This document shows positions 45,349 to 54,163 of a DNA stretch of 64,000 nucleotides, in pieces. The stretch comes from Methylobacterium mesophilicum SR1.6/6. Its GTDB lineage: Bacteria > Pseudomonadota > Alphaproteobacteria > Rhizobiales > Beijerinckiaceae. Location of the stretch: NCBI RefSeq assembly GCF_000364445.2, contig NZ_CP043538.1:4669447-4733446 (forward strand), written 5' to 3'. Position 1 is the first letter of the stretch. The number at the start of each line of letters is the position of its first letter. Both the position numbers and the translations under genes were made by a program. A model generated the notes under the pieces. That model made no database searches, was not told the origin of the DNA, and saw only the letters and a program-made list of their open reading frames with translations.

Positions 45349-45693
45349 TCAGCGGTAGCCGTACCGGCTCTTGGCGGCGGCGAGGAGGTGCAGGGCCTCG
45401 CCCGACTTGCCGGCCGCGCATTCCGCCGCGGCGTGCGCGAGGTCGGCGCCGAAGCGGTCGCCCACCGGCTTGTTGAGGTTGCCGGTCGCCACGTCGCTGT
45501 CGACGATCGCCCGGGTGCGCGCGATCTCGGGGCCGCAGCCGCTGCCGGTGGGCAGGGCGAGCGGGGCCGGCACGACGGGCGAGGGCTCCGTGACCGCGGG
45601 GGTGGCCCGCTGCTGGCAGGCGCCGAGCGCCGCGACGGCGAGGATTGCGAGGCTGAGGCGCAGCGGGAGGCGGGACGCGGGCACGGCGATCAT
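45349..45693 (-). CDS. Small lipoprotein of unknown function
   Basis: A 114-residue lipoprotein: signal segment LRLSLAILAVAALGAC with the lipobox LGAC, a Pro/Val-rich linker, and a C-terminal helical domain (GCGPEIARTRAIVDSDV and LAHAAAECAAGKSGEALHLL). Two further cysteines could form a disulfide. No family is recognised; similar small lipoproteins occur in Methylobacterium. The start at 45693 gives a normal signal peptide; longer openings extend into non-protein-like sequence. Confidence 0.7.
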   Translation of the reverse strand: MIAVPASRLPLRLSLAILAVAALGACQQRATPAVTEPSPVVPAPLALPTGSGCGPEIARTRAIVDSDVATGNLNKPVGDRFGADLAHAAAECAAGKSGEALHLLAAAKSRYGYR

Positions 45694-45935
45694 CCTGGTG
45701 GGGGCGCCGATCGCGGCGCCGCCAGGGTTGTGAGCCGAGCTTGGCAGTGGGTCAATCGCCGGGGCGGCACGCCGCGTGCGCGCGCCGCGCGGGGCAGGGG
45801 GGACTGCGTCCACGTCGTTTCCCGAGGCGCCCGCGTGACTTGGCGCGCGCGCCTCCCCTCCGGGTCCGGCGGTGCGCGCCAAATCGTGACCGCGGCACCT
45901 TCGGCGCGCTTACGCGACGCGCCTGCTCGGAGCGC

Positions 45936-46421
45936 TTACTTGGCCTTGTCGGCCAGCGCCTTCAGGCCGGAATCGTAGATGCCCTGGATCGCATCGGTGG
46001 CGACCGTGTCGGGCGCACCCTTGGCGTTGAAGGTGCCGGTCCAGGTCACCTTCGAGCCGGAGCCCGCGGGCGCGACCGAGAGCGTCGACTTGTAGTCCGA
46101 GACCGGCAGCGGGCTCTCCAGGATCGTGTAGGTGTAGCTCATCACCTTGTCGTCGCGGGAGACCTGCTCCTCCTTGATGGTGCCGCCGCCCTTCAGGCTG
46201 AGGGTGCGGACCTTCATGCCGTCCTTGTCGGAGAGGGCGCACTTCTCGATGGCCGGGTGCCAGTCGCCGATGCCGCAGAACTCGCCGATGGTCTGCCAGA
46301 CCTTGGCCGGGGGCGCGGCGATGTCGGCCGAGCGCGTCACCTCCAGGGCGTAGCCCGGCACGGTGGCCGCGGCGAGCGCCAGGGCGGCGAAGGGGAGGGA
46401 CCGGCAGAAAGCGATGGGCAT
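45936..46421 (-). CDS. Exported SRPBCC (MxaD-like) family protein
   Basis: A 161-residue protein with a signal peptide (FCRSLPFAALALAAATVPGYA) followed by a START/SRPBCC fold: VTRSADIAAPPAKVWQTIGEFCG at the N terminus, VRTLSLKGGGTIKEEQV and YTYTILESPLPVSDYKSTL. Exported SRPBCC proteins include MxaD, which acts in periplasmic methanol oxidation in methylotrophs; this protein has the same fold and location, but there is no mxa or xox cluster here, so the specific role is open. It may bind a hydrophobic ligand or cofactor in the periplasm. Confidence 0.78.
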   Translation of the reverse strand: MPIAFCRSLPFAALALAAATVPGYALEVTRSADIAAPPAKVWQTIGEFCGIGDWHPAIEKCALSDKDGMKVRTLSLKGGGTIKEEQVSRDDKVMSYTYTILESPLPVSDYKSTLSVAPAGSGSKVTWTGTFNAKGAPDTVATDAIQGIYDSGLKALADKAK

Positions 46422-46574
46422 CTTGGGGGTGTCTCCGTCCGTCTCAGGTCGCGGCAGGGGCCGCGCGGGCTCTGATGGCCGCGGAGGAGCTAGGCCGGCA
46501 GGCCGCCCACGGCAATGGGCGCACGGCGCCGCGCGTGACGTCCGTGCCCTGACGCCGCGCGGCCGTGGGCGGAC

Positions 46575-47213
46575 CTACCAAGCCTCCATCGCGTCGCTGT
46601 CGGCCGGGTATCCGTAGGTCGCCGCCGGCGCGTAGGCGGGTCGGCCGGCGGGGCGGTAATAGGCCGGCACCGACCGGCGGCCCATCTGGTCGCTGTCCGC
46701 CAGGAGGTCGTCCGTCTCGTAGGGGCTGCGCTGCCGGGCGACGCGGATCCCGCGCCGCCCGCGCTCTGCGACCGGGGCGTCCGCACCGTCGATCACCACG
46801 CGGGTCCGGCCCATGCCCTGGGCCTTCACGAGGTTGAACAGGGTGGCGGCGTTGCGCACCGACAGGCGGACGCAGCCGTGGGAGGCCGCCCGCCCCAGGG
46901 CGCGGCCGTGGTTGGTGCCGTGGATGGCATGCCCCTGGTTGGTGAAGAACATCGCGAACGGCATGGGGGCGTCGTCCCACTCCTTCGAGAAGTGGGTGCG
47001 CTCCATCCGGAACGGCCGGTACGACCCGGACGGCGTGTCGTAGCTCGCCACGCCCGTGGAGACCGGCCAGGAATAGCGGGGCTGCCCGTCGACCGAGACC
47101 TCCATGCGCTGCGTGGTCTTGTCGACGTTGACGAGCACGTCGGCGCTGGCGGAGCCCGGAGCCGCGGACCAAAGGAGCAGGCCGGAGAGGGCCGAGATCA
47201 GACCGATACGCAT
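46575..47213 (-). CDS. L,D-transpeptidase (YkuD domain)
   Basis: A 212-residue periplasmic protein with a signal peptide (ISALSGLLLWSAAPGSASA) and a YkuD catalytic domain. The active-site signature is HGTNHGRALGRAASHGCVRLS with His112 and Cys114, preceded by SYDTPSGSYRPFRMER. L,D-transpeptidases make 3-3 peptidoglycan cross-links or attach proteins to the wall; in Hyphomicrobiales, which grow by polar elongation, they are numerous. The C-terminal 60 residues are a Tyr/Ala/Pro-rich tail of unknown role. Single gene. Confidence 0.88.
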   Translation of the reverse strand: MRIGLISALSGLLLWSAAPGSASADVLVNVDKTTQRMEVSVDGQPRYSWPVSTGVASYDTPSGSYRPFRMERTHFSKEWDDAPMPFAMFFTNQGHAIHGTNHGRALGRAASHGCVRLSVRNAATLFNLVKAQGMGRTRVVIDGADAPVAERGRRGIRVARQRSPYETDDLLADSDQMGRRSVPAYYRPAGRPAYAPAATYGYPADSDAMEAW

Positions 47214-47453
47214 GGAGCGACTCCGACTGGGTAAGCGCGACGGTTTGCCGATAGGCTAAGCCGTTGGCAACACCGCGGTTCCGCCCGTCGGCGGCGATGC
47301 GTAGTCACGCTTTGCTGAACGGCTCTCACAGGGATTGTGCCGGGGGCTGCGCCGGGCGCGGGATTTCGGCACGAACCGTGCCCTCGGCACCCGCCGGTTG
47401 ACAGCCGCCCGAGCCCGGGCGCTTCCTCCCGGCCGCACCGGTTCGGAGTTCCC

Positions 47454-48746
47454 ATGGCCCTCGACCCCACCCTCGCCGCCGAGATCGAAGCCTCCGTGGC
47501 GGAGGGGTTTCCCGATCAGATCGCCCACACGCAGGCGCTGGTCCGGTTCGCGTCCCTGCGCGGCGAAGAGCATGCCTGCCAGGATTACGTCTTCGAGCAA
47601 TTCCGTGCCCGCGGCTACGCCACCGAGCGCTTCGCCATGGACCGCGCCGCCATCGCGGCCCATCCGGGCGGCTCGAAGATCGACGAGGCCCACCATTCGG
47701 ACGCGCCGATCGTCGTCTGCCACCACCGGCCGGGCACCGAGACCGGACGCTCGCTGATCCTGCAGGCCCATGTCGACGTGGTGCCGCCCGGCCCCCTCGA
47801 CCTCTGGACCCACGGGCCCTTCGATCCGGTCATCCAGGGCGACTGGATGTATGGGCGCGGTGCCGGCGACATGAAGGCCGGCCACGCCGCCAACCTGTTC
47901 GCCCTCGACGCCCTGGCGCGTCTCGGCCTCCAGCCGGCGGCCTCCGTGACGGTGCAATCCGTGGTCGAGGAGGAATCCACCGGCAACGGCGCCCTGATGA
48001 CCCATCTGCGCGGCTACCGGGCCGACGCCGTGCTGATCCCCGAGCCGGAGGACGAGAAGCTCGTGCGCGCCAATACCGGCGTGCTCTGGTTCACCGTGGA
48101 GGTCCGGGGCGTGCCGGTCCACGTGCGCGAGATGGGCGCGGGCGCCAACGCCATCGACGCCACCTACCGGGTGATCGGGGCGCTGCGCGCCGTCGAGGCC
48201 CGCTGGAACGCTGAGAAGGCGGCGCACCCGCATTTCGAGACCGAGGACCACCCGATCAACCTCAACATCGGCAAGATCGAGGGCGGCGACTGGGCCTCCT
48301 CGGTGCCGGCCTGGTGCCGGATCCACTGCCGGGTCGCGCTCTACCCGGGCGTGACCGCCGCGCAGGCCGCCGCCGAGATCGAGGCCGCGGTGGCGTCCTT
48401 CTCCCGCACCGACCCGTTCCTGGCCAACAGCCCGCCGCAGGTCGTCTTCAACGGCTTCTTCGCCGAGGGCTACGTGCTGGAGGCGGGCTCCGAGGCCGAG
48501 GCGGTGCTCGGCCGCGCCCACGAGCGGGCCATCGGCTCCCCTCTGCAGAGCTTCATGACGGCGGGCTACCTCGATACCCGCGTCCACGCCCTCTACGACC
48601 GGGTGCCGGCCCTCTGCTACGGCCCGACCTCCCAGAACATCCACGGCTTCGACGAGCGGGTCAGCCTCGCCTCGGTGAAGCGGATCACGACCACCATGGC
48701 GCTGTTCGTGGCCGAGTGGTGCGGGACGGAGCGCAGGGCCGGGTGA
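47454..48746 (+). CDS. ArgE/DapE family deacylase (M20 metallopeptidase)
   Basis: A 430-residue cytoplasmic M20 metallopeptidase. Zinc ligands are in LILQAHVDVVPPGP, in MYGRGAGDMKAG (Asp) and VVEEESTGNG (Glu-Glu). The dimerisation domain follows (VRGVPVHVREMGAGANAID), then the C-terminal His in ICYGPTSQNIHGFDERV-like sequence. It belongs to the broad ArgE/DapE/acetylornithine-deacetylase group; the exact amide substrate is unknown. The start at 47454 follows GGAGTTCCC. Confidence 0.86.
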   Translation: MALDPTLAAEIEASVAEGFPDQIAHTQALVRFASLRGEEHACQDYVFEQFRARGYATERFAMDRAAIAAHPGGSKIDEAHHSDAPIVVCHHRPGTETGRSLILQAHVDVVPPGPLDLWTHGPFDPVIQGDWMYGRGAGDMKAGHAANLFALDALARLGLQPAASVTVQSVVEEESTGNGALMTHLRGYRADAVLIPEPEDEKLVRANTGVLWFTVEVRGVPVHVREMGAGANAIDATYRVIGALRAVEARWNAEKAAHPHFETEDHPINLNIGKIEGGDWASSVPAWCRIHCRVALYPGVTAAQAAAEIEAAVASFSRTDPFLANSPPQVVFNGFFAEGYVLEAGSEAEAVLGRAHERAIGSPLQSFMTAGYLDTRVHALYDRVPALCYGPTSQNIHGFDERVSLASVKRITTTMALFVAEWCGTERRAG

Positions 48747-48778
48747 CGGTGCAGACTGGGAGAAGGTGAGGCGCAGTT

Positions 48779-48806
48779 CTCCCTCCCCCCTCTGCGGGGG
48801 AGGGAG
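48779..48806. repeat. C/G-rich palindromic repeat
   Basis: CTCCCTCCCCC at 48779-48789 and GGGGGAGGGAG at 48796-48806 form an 11-bp stem with the loop CTCTGC. The arms match the repeat at 43259-43287. It lies between two convergent genes and could act as a bidirectional terminator. Confidence 0.7.
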
Positions 48807-48840
48807 ACTCGCGGAACCCATCGTGATTGCGCGGCCGGCT

Positions 48841-49902
48841 TCAAGGGATCAGCCGATCCGCGCGGAGCTGGGCGAACAGGTCATAGAACGCGTCGTCGGT
48901 CGGCTGGTAGGCGGTGAAGCCCAGCCGCCGGCTCCTGCTCATGTCGGTGACGACCTCGATCGGCCGGCCGAGATCGGCATCCGTGTGCCAGGGCGAGGCC
49001 AGCTTGGTCAGGTCCGGCTCGGCGAGGCCGTGGCGCCGCGCGATCTCCGCCCAGGCCGGCCCGTCCTGCGCCATCCGGGGCTCCAAGGGCCGGTGCGTGC
49101 CGTCGAAGGGCACCGCCTCGATCCCGAACCACGCGGCGATCCGGCCCCACATCCAGCTCCAGCGGAAGACGTCGCCGTCGACGACGTTGAACGCCGCGTT
49201 GGCGGCCCTCGGCTCAGTGGAGGCCCAGAGCAGCTGGCGGGCGAGCAACCGCGCGTCGGTCATGTCGGTGAGGCCGTTCCACTGCGCGGCCGAGCCCGGG
49301 AACACGAACGGACGTCCCAGCTCCCGGCACAGGGTGGCGTAGCACGCGAGCGTCGTGCCCATGTTCATGGCGTTGCCGACCGCCTTGCCGATGATCGTGT
49401 GCGGCCGGTGGACGCTCCAGGTGAAGCCGTCGCGCTCCGCGGCGGCGAACACCGCATCTTCCTGGGCGTAATAGAAGTTCTCGATGTCGAGGCGGCCCTG
49501 GTCCTCGCGGAACGGCGTCTGCGGCAGGGTGCCTTTGCCGTAGGCCTCGAACGGGCCGAGATAGTGCTTCAGCCCGGTCACCAGGGCGACGTGGCGGACG
49601 CTCTTCTTCGGCCGGAGCGCGTCGAGCACGTTCTCGACCATCGCCCGGTTGACGCGGATCATCTCCGCCTCGGTCGGCCGACGCTGCCAGGTCGCGAGGA
49701 AGACGTGGCTCGGGGCGAGATCGGCGAGCGCTGTCTCCAGGGAGGCCCGATCCTGCAGGTCGCCGGTTACCGGCGCGACGCCGTCCTGCCGCACCGGGTG
49801 GCGGGCGAGACCGGCGACCGTCCAGCCCTCCTGGGTCAGCAGCGCCGCGGTGGCGCTGCCGACGATCCCGCTGGCGCCGACGATCAGGGCGGTGTTCGAC
49901 AT
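48841..49902 (-). CDS. SDR family oxidoreductase (PRISE-type)
   Basis: A 353-residue NAD(P)-dependent extended SDR. Nucleotide-binding ALIVGASGIVGSATAALL is at the N terminus, then the PRISE-like block VALVTGLKHYLGPFEAYGKG. Next is the active-site segment FYYAQEDAVFAAAERDGFTWSVHRPHTIIG, with the Tyr/Lys pair of classical SDRs replaced, as in plant progesterone 5-beta-reductase and iridoid-synthase homologues. GKAVGNAMNMGTTLACYATL follows. Such enzymes reduce enones; the bacterial substrate is unknown. Its start at 49902 has a good RBS and faces a repeat-rich intergenic region. Confidence 0.82.
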   Translation of the reverse strand: MSNTALIVGASGIVGSATAALLTQEGWTVAGLARHPVRQDGVAPVTGDLQDRASLETALADLAPSHVFLATWQRRPTEAEMIRVNRAMVENVLDALRPKKSVRHVALVTGLKHYLGPFEAYGKGTLPQTPFREDQGRLDIENFYYAQEDAVFAAAERDGFTWSVHRPHTIIGKAVGNAMNMGTTLACYATLCRELGRPFVFPGSAAQWNGLTDMTDARLLARQLLWASTEPRAANAAFNVVDGDVFRWSWMWGRIAAWFGIEAVPFDGTHRPLEPRMAQDGPAWAEIARRHGLAEPDLTKLASPWHTDADLGRPIEVVTDMSRSRRLGFTAYQPTDDAFYDLFAQLRADRLIP

Positions 49903-50262
49903 GGAAAGCCTCGCGCCCGGCCGAATTCCGGGTCCGGGGCAGATGGGCATGGGTGGTGTAGCGACAACCCCGCTGCGCGGCGAGGGCGCCTGTGCGGCGC
50001 GCAAGGCGTGGTTTCGAAAGGTCTCGACCCGGCCCTGTCAAGGTGATCTCGGGCCGGCGGGATACCAAACGGACGCGCTCTCCTCCCCCTTGTGGGGAGG
50101 AGCTTGGGGATCGCAGATCCCGCGTGGAGGTGGCGCAGAAGGCACCGTTGCGCTCAATCCTGGACACCCCCACCCCTGCCCCTCCCCACAAGGGGGAGGG
50201 GAAATGCGCGTTCATCATCAGCAGGTTAGGGCTTGCCCCTTGGAAACCTGGATCGAGAGCGC
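49903..50262. other. Intergenic region rich in inverted repeats
   Basis: These 360 bases separate the SDR and transaminase genes, both on the minus strand. No reading frame is protein-like. The region carries the composite repeat at 50083-50198 described separately. Confidence 0.6.
50083..50198. repeat. Composite inverted repeat with CTCCCCCTTGTGGGGAGG arms
   Basis: CTCCCCCTTGTGGGGAGG at 50083-50100 and its exact reverse complement CCTCCCCACAAGGGGGAG at 50181-50198 form an 18-bp inverted repeat around 80 bases. Each arm is itself a small hairpin (CTCCCC/GGGGAG). It may be related to the C/G-rich repeats at 43259 and 48779. No coding content. Confidence 0.75.
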
Positions 50263-51597
50263 TCAGGCGACCCGGTCGATCGCCGCGCCGAGGATGTCGA
50301 CGATCTCGCCGATCTGGCCGCGCTCGATGATCAGCGGCGGCGAGAGGGCGATGATGTCGCCGGTCACCCGGATGAGCAGGCCGCGCTCGAAGCAGTCCAC
50401 GAACACCTCGTAGGCGCGCTTGCCCGGCGCGTCCGGACGCGGCGCCAGCTCGATACCGGCGACGAGCCCGATGGTGCGGATGTCGATGACGTTCTTGCGC
50501 CCGCGCAGGTCGTGGATCGCCGCCACCCAGTCGTCGGCGATGTCGGCGACCCGGGTGAGCAGCCCCTCGTCCCGGTAGATGTCCAGCGTCGCGATGCCGG
50601 CCGCGCAGGCGATCGGGTGCCCGGAATAGGTGTAGCCATGGAACAGCTCGATCCCGTCCGGGCCCTGCATCAGGCCGTCGTGGACCGCGCGGCTCGCGAA
50701 GACCGCGCCCATCGGCACCGTGCCGTTGGTCAGGCCCTTGGCGCTGGTCACGAGGTCGGGGACGACGCCGAAGAAGTCGGTCGCGAACGGTGCGCCCAGG
50801 CGGCCGAAGCCGGAAATGACCTCGTCGAAGATCAGCAGGATGCCGTGCCGGGTGCAGATCTCGCGCAGGCGCTCGAGGTAGCCATTCGGCGGGATCAGCA
50901 CGCCCGTGGAGCCCGCCACCGGCTCGACGATGCAGGCCGCGATGGTCTCAGGTCCGTGGAGCGCCACCAGCCGCTCCAGGTCCTCGGCCAGCTCCGCCCC
51001 GTGCTCGGGCTGGCCCTTCACGAAGGCGTTGCGGGCGGGGTCGTGGGTGTGGCGCAGGTGGTCGGTGCCGTTGAGCTGCGGGAAGACCCGCCGGTTCGAC
51101 ACGATGCCTCCGACCGACAGGCCGCCGAAGCCGACGCCGTGATAGCCGCGCTCGCGGCCGATCAGGCGGGTGCGGGTGCCCTGGCCGATCGCCCGCTGGT
51201 AGGCCAGCGCGATCTTGAGGGCGGTGTCGACCGATTCCGAGCCGGAATTGGTGAAGAACACCCGGTCGAGGCGCTTGTCCGGACCGCCCGGGGCGATCTC
51301 GGCGAGGCGCTCGGCGAACTCGAACGCGATGGGGTGGCCCATCTGGAAGGTCGGGGCGAAGTCGAGGGTCGCGAGCTGGCGCTCCACGGCCGCCGCGATG
51401 CCCCGGCGCCCGTGACCGGCATTGACGCACCAGAGGCCGGCGGTGCCGTCGAGGACCGTGCGGCCGTCGTCGGCCGTGTAGTGCATGCCCTCGGCTGACA
51501 CGAGCAGCCGCGGCGCCGCCTTGAACTGGCGGTTGGCGGTGAACGGCATCCAGAAGGCGTCCATCGCGGGCGCGTTGCGGAGCGGATGGTCGGTCAT
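50263..51597 (-). CDS. Class III aminotransferase, beta-alanine:pyruvate type
   Basis: A 444-residue PLP-dependent omega-aminotransferase. The N terminus MDAFWMPFTANRQFK is the hallmark of beta-alanine--pyruvate transaminase. The PLP site includes FFTNSGSESVDTALKIA, LLIFDEVISGFGRLG with Asp258, and Lys287 in VTSAKGLTNGTVPMG. Substrates likely include beta-alanine or other omega-amino compounds, giving malonic-semialdehyde-type products. It is divergent from the XRE-cupin regulator gene with a shared control region at 51598-51763, so regulation by that protein is likely. Confidence 0.9.
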   Translation of the reverse strand: MTDHPLRNAPAMDAFWMPFTANRQFKAAPRLLVSAEGMHYTADDGRTVLDGTAGLWCVNAGHGRRGIAAAVERQLATLDFAPTFQMGHPIAFEFAERLAEIAPGGPDKRLDRVFFTNSGSESVDTALKIALAYQRAIGQGTRTRLIGRERGYHGVGFGGLSVGGIVSNRRVFPQLNGTDHLRHTHDPARNAFVKGQPEHGAELAEDLERLVALHGPETIAACIVEPVAGSTGVLIPPNGYLERLREICTRHGILLIFDEVISGFGRLGAPFATDFFGVVPDLVTSAKGLTNGTVPMGAVFASRAVHDGLMQGPDGIELFHGYTYSGHPIACAAGIATLDIYRDEGLLTRVADIADDWVAAIHDLRGRKNVIDIRTIGLVAGIELAPRPDAPGKRAYEVFVDCFERGLLIRVTGDIIALSPPLIIERGQIGEIVDILGAAIDRVA

Positions 51598-51658
51598 GGG
51601 CGGCTCTCCGGAATCGGGCGCGCGGATCGGGCGGTGCGATCAGGGGACACCTTCGCCG

Positions 51659-51741
51659 ATCCGGCAACAAGTCCTTTTCTGATCGTCGCCAACCTCTTGC
51701 AGGATCGGGGCCGCGCGCGGCACTGTTGCCGGATCCGCAAC
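51659..51741. promoter_or_regulatory. Inverted repeat sites between transaminase and XRE-cupin genes
   Basis: GTTGCCGGAT at 51725-51734 and ATCCGGCAAC at 51659-51668 are exact 10-bp inverted copies 56 bases apart. The right-hand site is also a local palindrome (GTTGC...GCAAC at 51725-51741). They lie in the 166-base region between the divergent starts, making them good candidate operators for the cupin-XRE regulator encoded at 51764. Confidence 0.6.
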
Positions 51742-51763
51742 ACCTGAAACGGGCCTCGACCGG

Positions 51764-52324
51764 ATGAGCATCGATGTCGGCGCGCGCCTGCGCTTCGTGC
51801 GCGCCCGCCACGGCCTGTCGCAGCGGACGCTCGCCAAGCGCGCCGGGGTGACGAACTCCGCGATCTCGCTGATCGAGGCGAACCGGGTGAACCCGTCGGT
51901 GGGCGCCCTGAAGCGGATCCTCGACGGGGTGCCGATCGGCATGGCCGAGTTCTTCGCCCTGGAGCCGGAGCCGGAGCGCAAGGCGTTCTTCGCCGCCGAG
52001 GAGCTGACCGAGATCGGCCGCCGGGCCGCCAAGGGGGCGATCTCGTACCGGCAGGTCGGCGACAGCCTGTTCGGGCGCAAGCTCCAGATCCTCAAGGAGC
52101 GCTACGAGCCCGGCGCCGATACCGGCCGGGTGCCGCTCTCCCACGAGGGCGAGGAGGGCGGCATCGTGCTCTCCGGCCGCCTGGAGGTGACGGTGGATGC
52201 CGAGCGCCGGATCCTCGGCCCCGGCGACGCCTACAGCTTCGACAGCCGCCGCCCGCACCGGTTCCGCTGCGTCGGCCCGAACGCCTGCGAGGTGGTGAGC
52301 GCCTGCACGCCGCCCAGCTTCTGA
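51764..52324 (+). CDS. XRE family transcriptional regulator with cupin domain
   Basis: A 186-residue regulator with an N-terminal helix-turn-helix (RLRFVRARHGLSQRTLAKRA and VTNSAISLIEANRVNPSVG, residues about 7-45) and a C-terminal cupin sensor (SHEGEEGGIVLSGRLEV and FDSRRPHRFRCVG, residues 125-180). This architecture is that of PuuR-type regulators, which control polyamine or amine catabolism. It is divergent from the omega-transaminase and just upstream of an MHS-type transporter, so the three form a likely regulated catabolic unit for an amine or beta-amino acid. Confidence 0.85.
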   Translation: MSIDVGARLRFVRARHGLSQRTLAKRAGVTNSAISLIEANRVNPSVGALKRILDGVPIGMAEFFALEPEPERKAFFAAEELTEIGRRAAKGAISYRQVGDSLFGRKLQILKERYEPGADTGRVPLSHEGEEGGIVLSGRLEVTVDAERRILGPGDAYSFDSRRPHRFRCVGPNACEVVSACTPPSF

Positions 52325-52441
52325 GACGGAGCCCGCCGCGGCGGATGAAACGGCCGCCCTGTCGCGTGCAGGCGTTGCGGTCGGCGGCCCGACTGGCGCA
52401 TGCATGGCTCCAACTGAATTCATAATCCCGAGCGAGGTCCG

Positions 52442-53755
52442 ATGGCCGTCACCACCGCAGCACCGGGACCTGTCCAGAACCAGTCCGCCCGCGCGGCGCT
52501 CGCGGCCTTCGTGGGCACCACGATCGAGTGGTACGACTTCTTCATCTACGGCACCGCGGCCGCTCTGGTGTTCGGGCCGCTCTTCTTCACGGCGGAATCG
52601 CCCTACATCGCGACGCTCTCGGCCTTCGGCACCTTCGCGGTCGGCTTCCTGGCCCGCCCGCTCGGCGGCCTGATCTTCGGGCATCTCGGCGACCGGTTCG
52701 GGCGCAAGCGCGCCCTGGTGGCGACGCTCGTGATGATGGGCCTCGCCACCTCGTGCATCGGGCTGCTGCCGACCTACGCGTCGGTCGGCCTCTGGGCGCC
52801 GGTGATGCTGGTCGTGCTCCGGCTGATCCAGGGGCTCGCCGTCGGCGGCGAGTGGGGCGGTGCCGTGCTGATGGCCGCCGAGCACGCGCCGGCCGGGCGC
52901 AACACCTTCTTCGCCTCCTTCGCCCAGCTCGGCAGCCCCGCCGGGCAGATCCTGTCGCTGCTGGCCTTCCGCCTCGCCGGCCTCCTCGACAAGGAGAGCT
53001 TCCTGACCTGGGGCTGGCGGGTGCCGTTCCTGGTGAGCATCCTGCTGCTGTTCGTGGGGCTCGCGATCCGCCTCGGCGTCGCCGAATCACCCGCCTTCGA
53101 GAAAGCCCGCGCCGCGGGCGGCCCGCCGGCGGCGCCGGTGCGCGAGGTTCTGACGACCAGCCTCAAGCCCGTCCTGCTGGCGGCCGGCGCCAACACCTTC
53201 GCGATCGCCTCGGTCTACCTGTTCAACACGTTCATGATCGCGTTCACAACGCAGTATCTCGGCATCGCGCGGGCGACGATCCTCGACGCCCTGCTGATCG
53301 CCGCCGTGGTCCAGCTGGTGATGACCCCGGTGGGCGCCCGGATCGCCGAGCTGATCCGCAACGAGCGCCTGTTCCTGCAGGGGACGCTGGTCTGGGCCAT
53401 GCTCGCCCCATACCCGCTGTTCTGGCTCGTCGAGACCAAGTCGGTCCCGCTGATCGTGCTGGGCCTCGCCCTGAACGTGATCGGGAGCGCGACCTTCTAC
53501 GCGGTGATCGCCGGCTATCTCGCGGGCGCCTTCCCGACGCGGGTGCGCTACACGGCGATCTCGATCGCCTACCAGTTCTGCGGCGCACTGGCCGGCGGCC
53601 TGACGCCGATCGTCGGTACGGTGCTGGCCGAGCGCTTTCAGGGGCATTGGTGGCCGATCGCGGTCTTCGGAACCGTCCTCGCCGGCGTGTCCTTCGTCTG
53701 CGTGACGCTGATCGGCGGCTACCGGGCGCGGCAGCGCGGCTTCCTGGACGGGTGA
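52442..53755 (+). CDS. MFS transporter, metabolite:H+ symporter (MHS) family
   Basis: A 437-residue transporter with 12 helices. The MHS start is TTIEWYDFFIYGTAAALVF, then GLIFGHLGDRFGRKRALV (loop 2-3 motif), QGLAVGGEWGGAVLMAAEH and FASFAQLGSPAGQ. These features match ShiA/KgtP/ProP-type proton symporters of small organic acids. It is 117 bases downstream of the XRE-cupin gene on the same strand. A role in uptake of the transaminase substrate is inferred. Confidence 0.86.
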   Translation: MAVTTAAPGPVQNQSARAALAAFVGTTIEWYDFFIYGTAAALVFGPLFFTAESPYIATLSAFGTFAVGFLARPLGGLIFGHLGDRFGRKRALVATLVMMGLATSCIGLLPTYASVGLWAPVMLVVLRLIQGLAVGGEWGGAVLMAAEHAPAGRNTFFASFAQLGSPAGQILSLLAFRLAGLLDKESFLTWGWRVPFLVSILLLFVGLAIRLGVAESPAFEKARAAGGPPAAPVREVLTTSLKPVLLAAGANTFAIASVYLFNTFMIAFTTQYLGIARATILDALLIAAVVQLVMTPVGARIAELIRNERLFLQGTLVWAMLAPYPLFWLVETKSVPLIVLGLALNVIGSATFYAVIAGYLAGAFPTRVRYTAISIAYQFCGALAGGLTPIVGTVLAERFQGHWWPIAVFGTVLAGVSFVCVTLIGGYRARQRGFLDG

Positions 53756-53816
53756 TCGCTCGAAGGCAGCGGTTTCGGCTAACGCGGGATTCAGGTCCCC
53801 GCACTAGGGTGCCGTG

Positions 53817-54014
53817 ATGGACCCCATCGCGACCACCGCCGTCCAGATGCTGGCGGCGTCCCAGAACCAGCAGATCGGAATCGCCGTCGCCCGGCAGCAG
53901 ATCGCCGCCGACAGGGCCGTGGCCGCGCTGGTGGCGCAAGGCGCCGATCAGACAGCGAGTGCCGGTCCGCCCGCGCCTCCCGGACAGGGCCAGACCGTCG
54001 ACAGGCGGGTTTGA
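53817..54014 (+). CDS. Small protein, possibly YjfB-like
   Basis: A 65-residue protein: MDPIATTAVQMLAASQNQQI followed by a helical segment GIAVARQQIAADRAVAALV and a Pro/Gly-rich tail. The N-terminal pattern resembles small YjfB (putative motility) proteins, which have a short hydrophilic start and a helix, but the match is weak. A GTG codon at 53814 could serve as the start instead. No motility gene is nearby. Confidence 0.4.
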   Translation: MDPIATTAVQMLAASQNQQIGIAVARQQIAADRAVAALVAQGADQTASAGPPAPPGQGQTVDRRV

Positions 54015-54163
54015 CCGCCGGGCCTCTCGAAACCGCACGCAGATCGGACGTCGTTCGAGGCTGGCCGCAATCGGGATAGGCGTGCCGATCAACGCTTCCC
54101 GCATGCCCCCTCATGGCACGTTGTTGCTCGCCAGTGCGGCAGCGTTCTCCTACCCTTCCGTCC

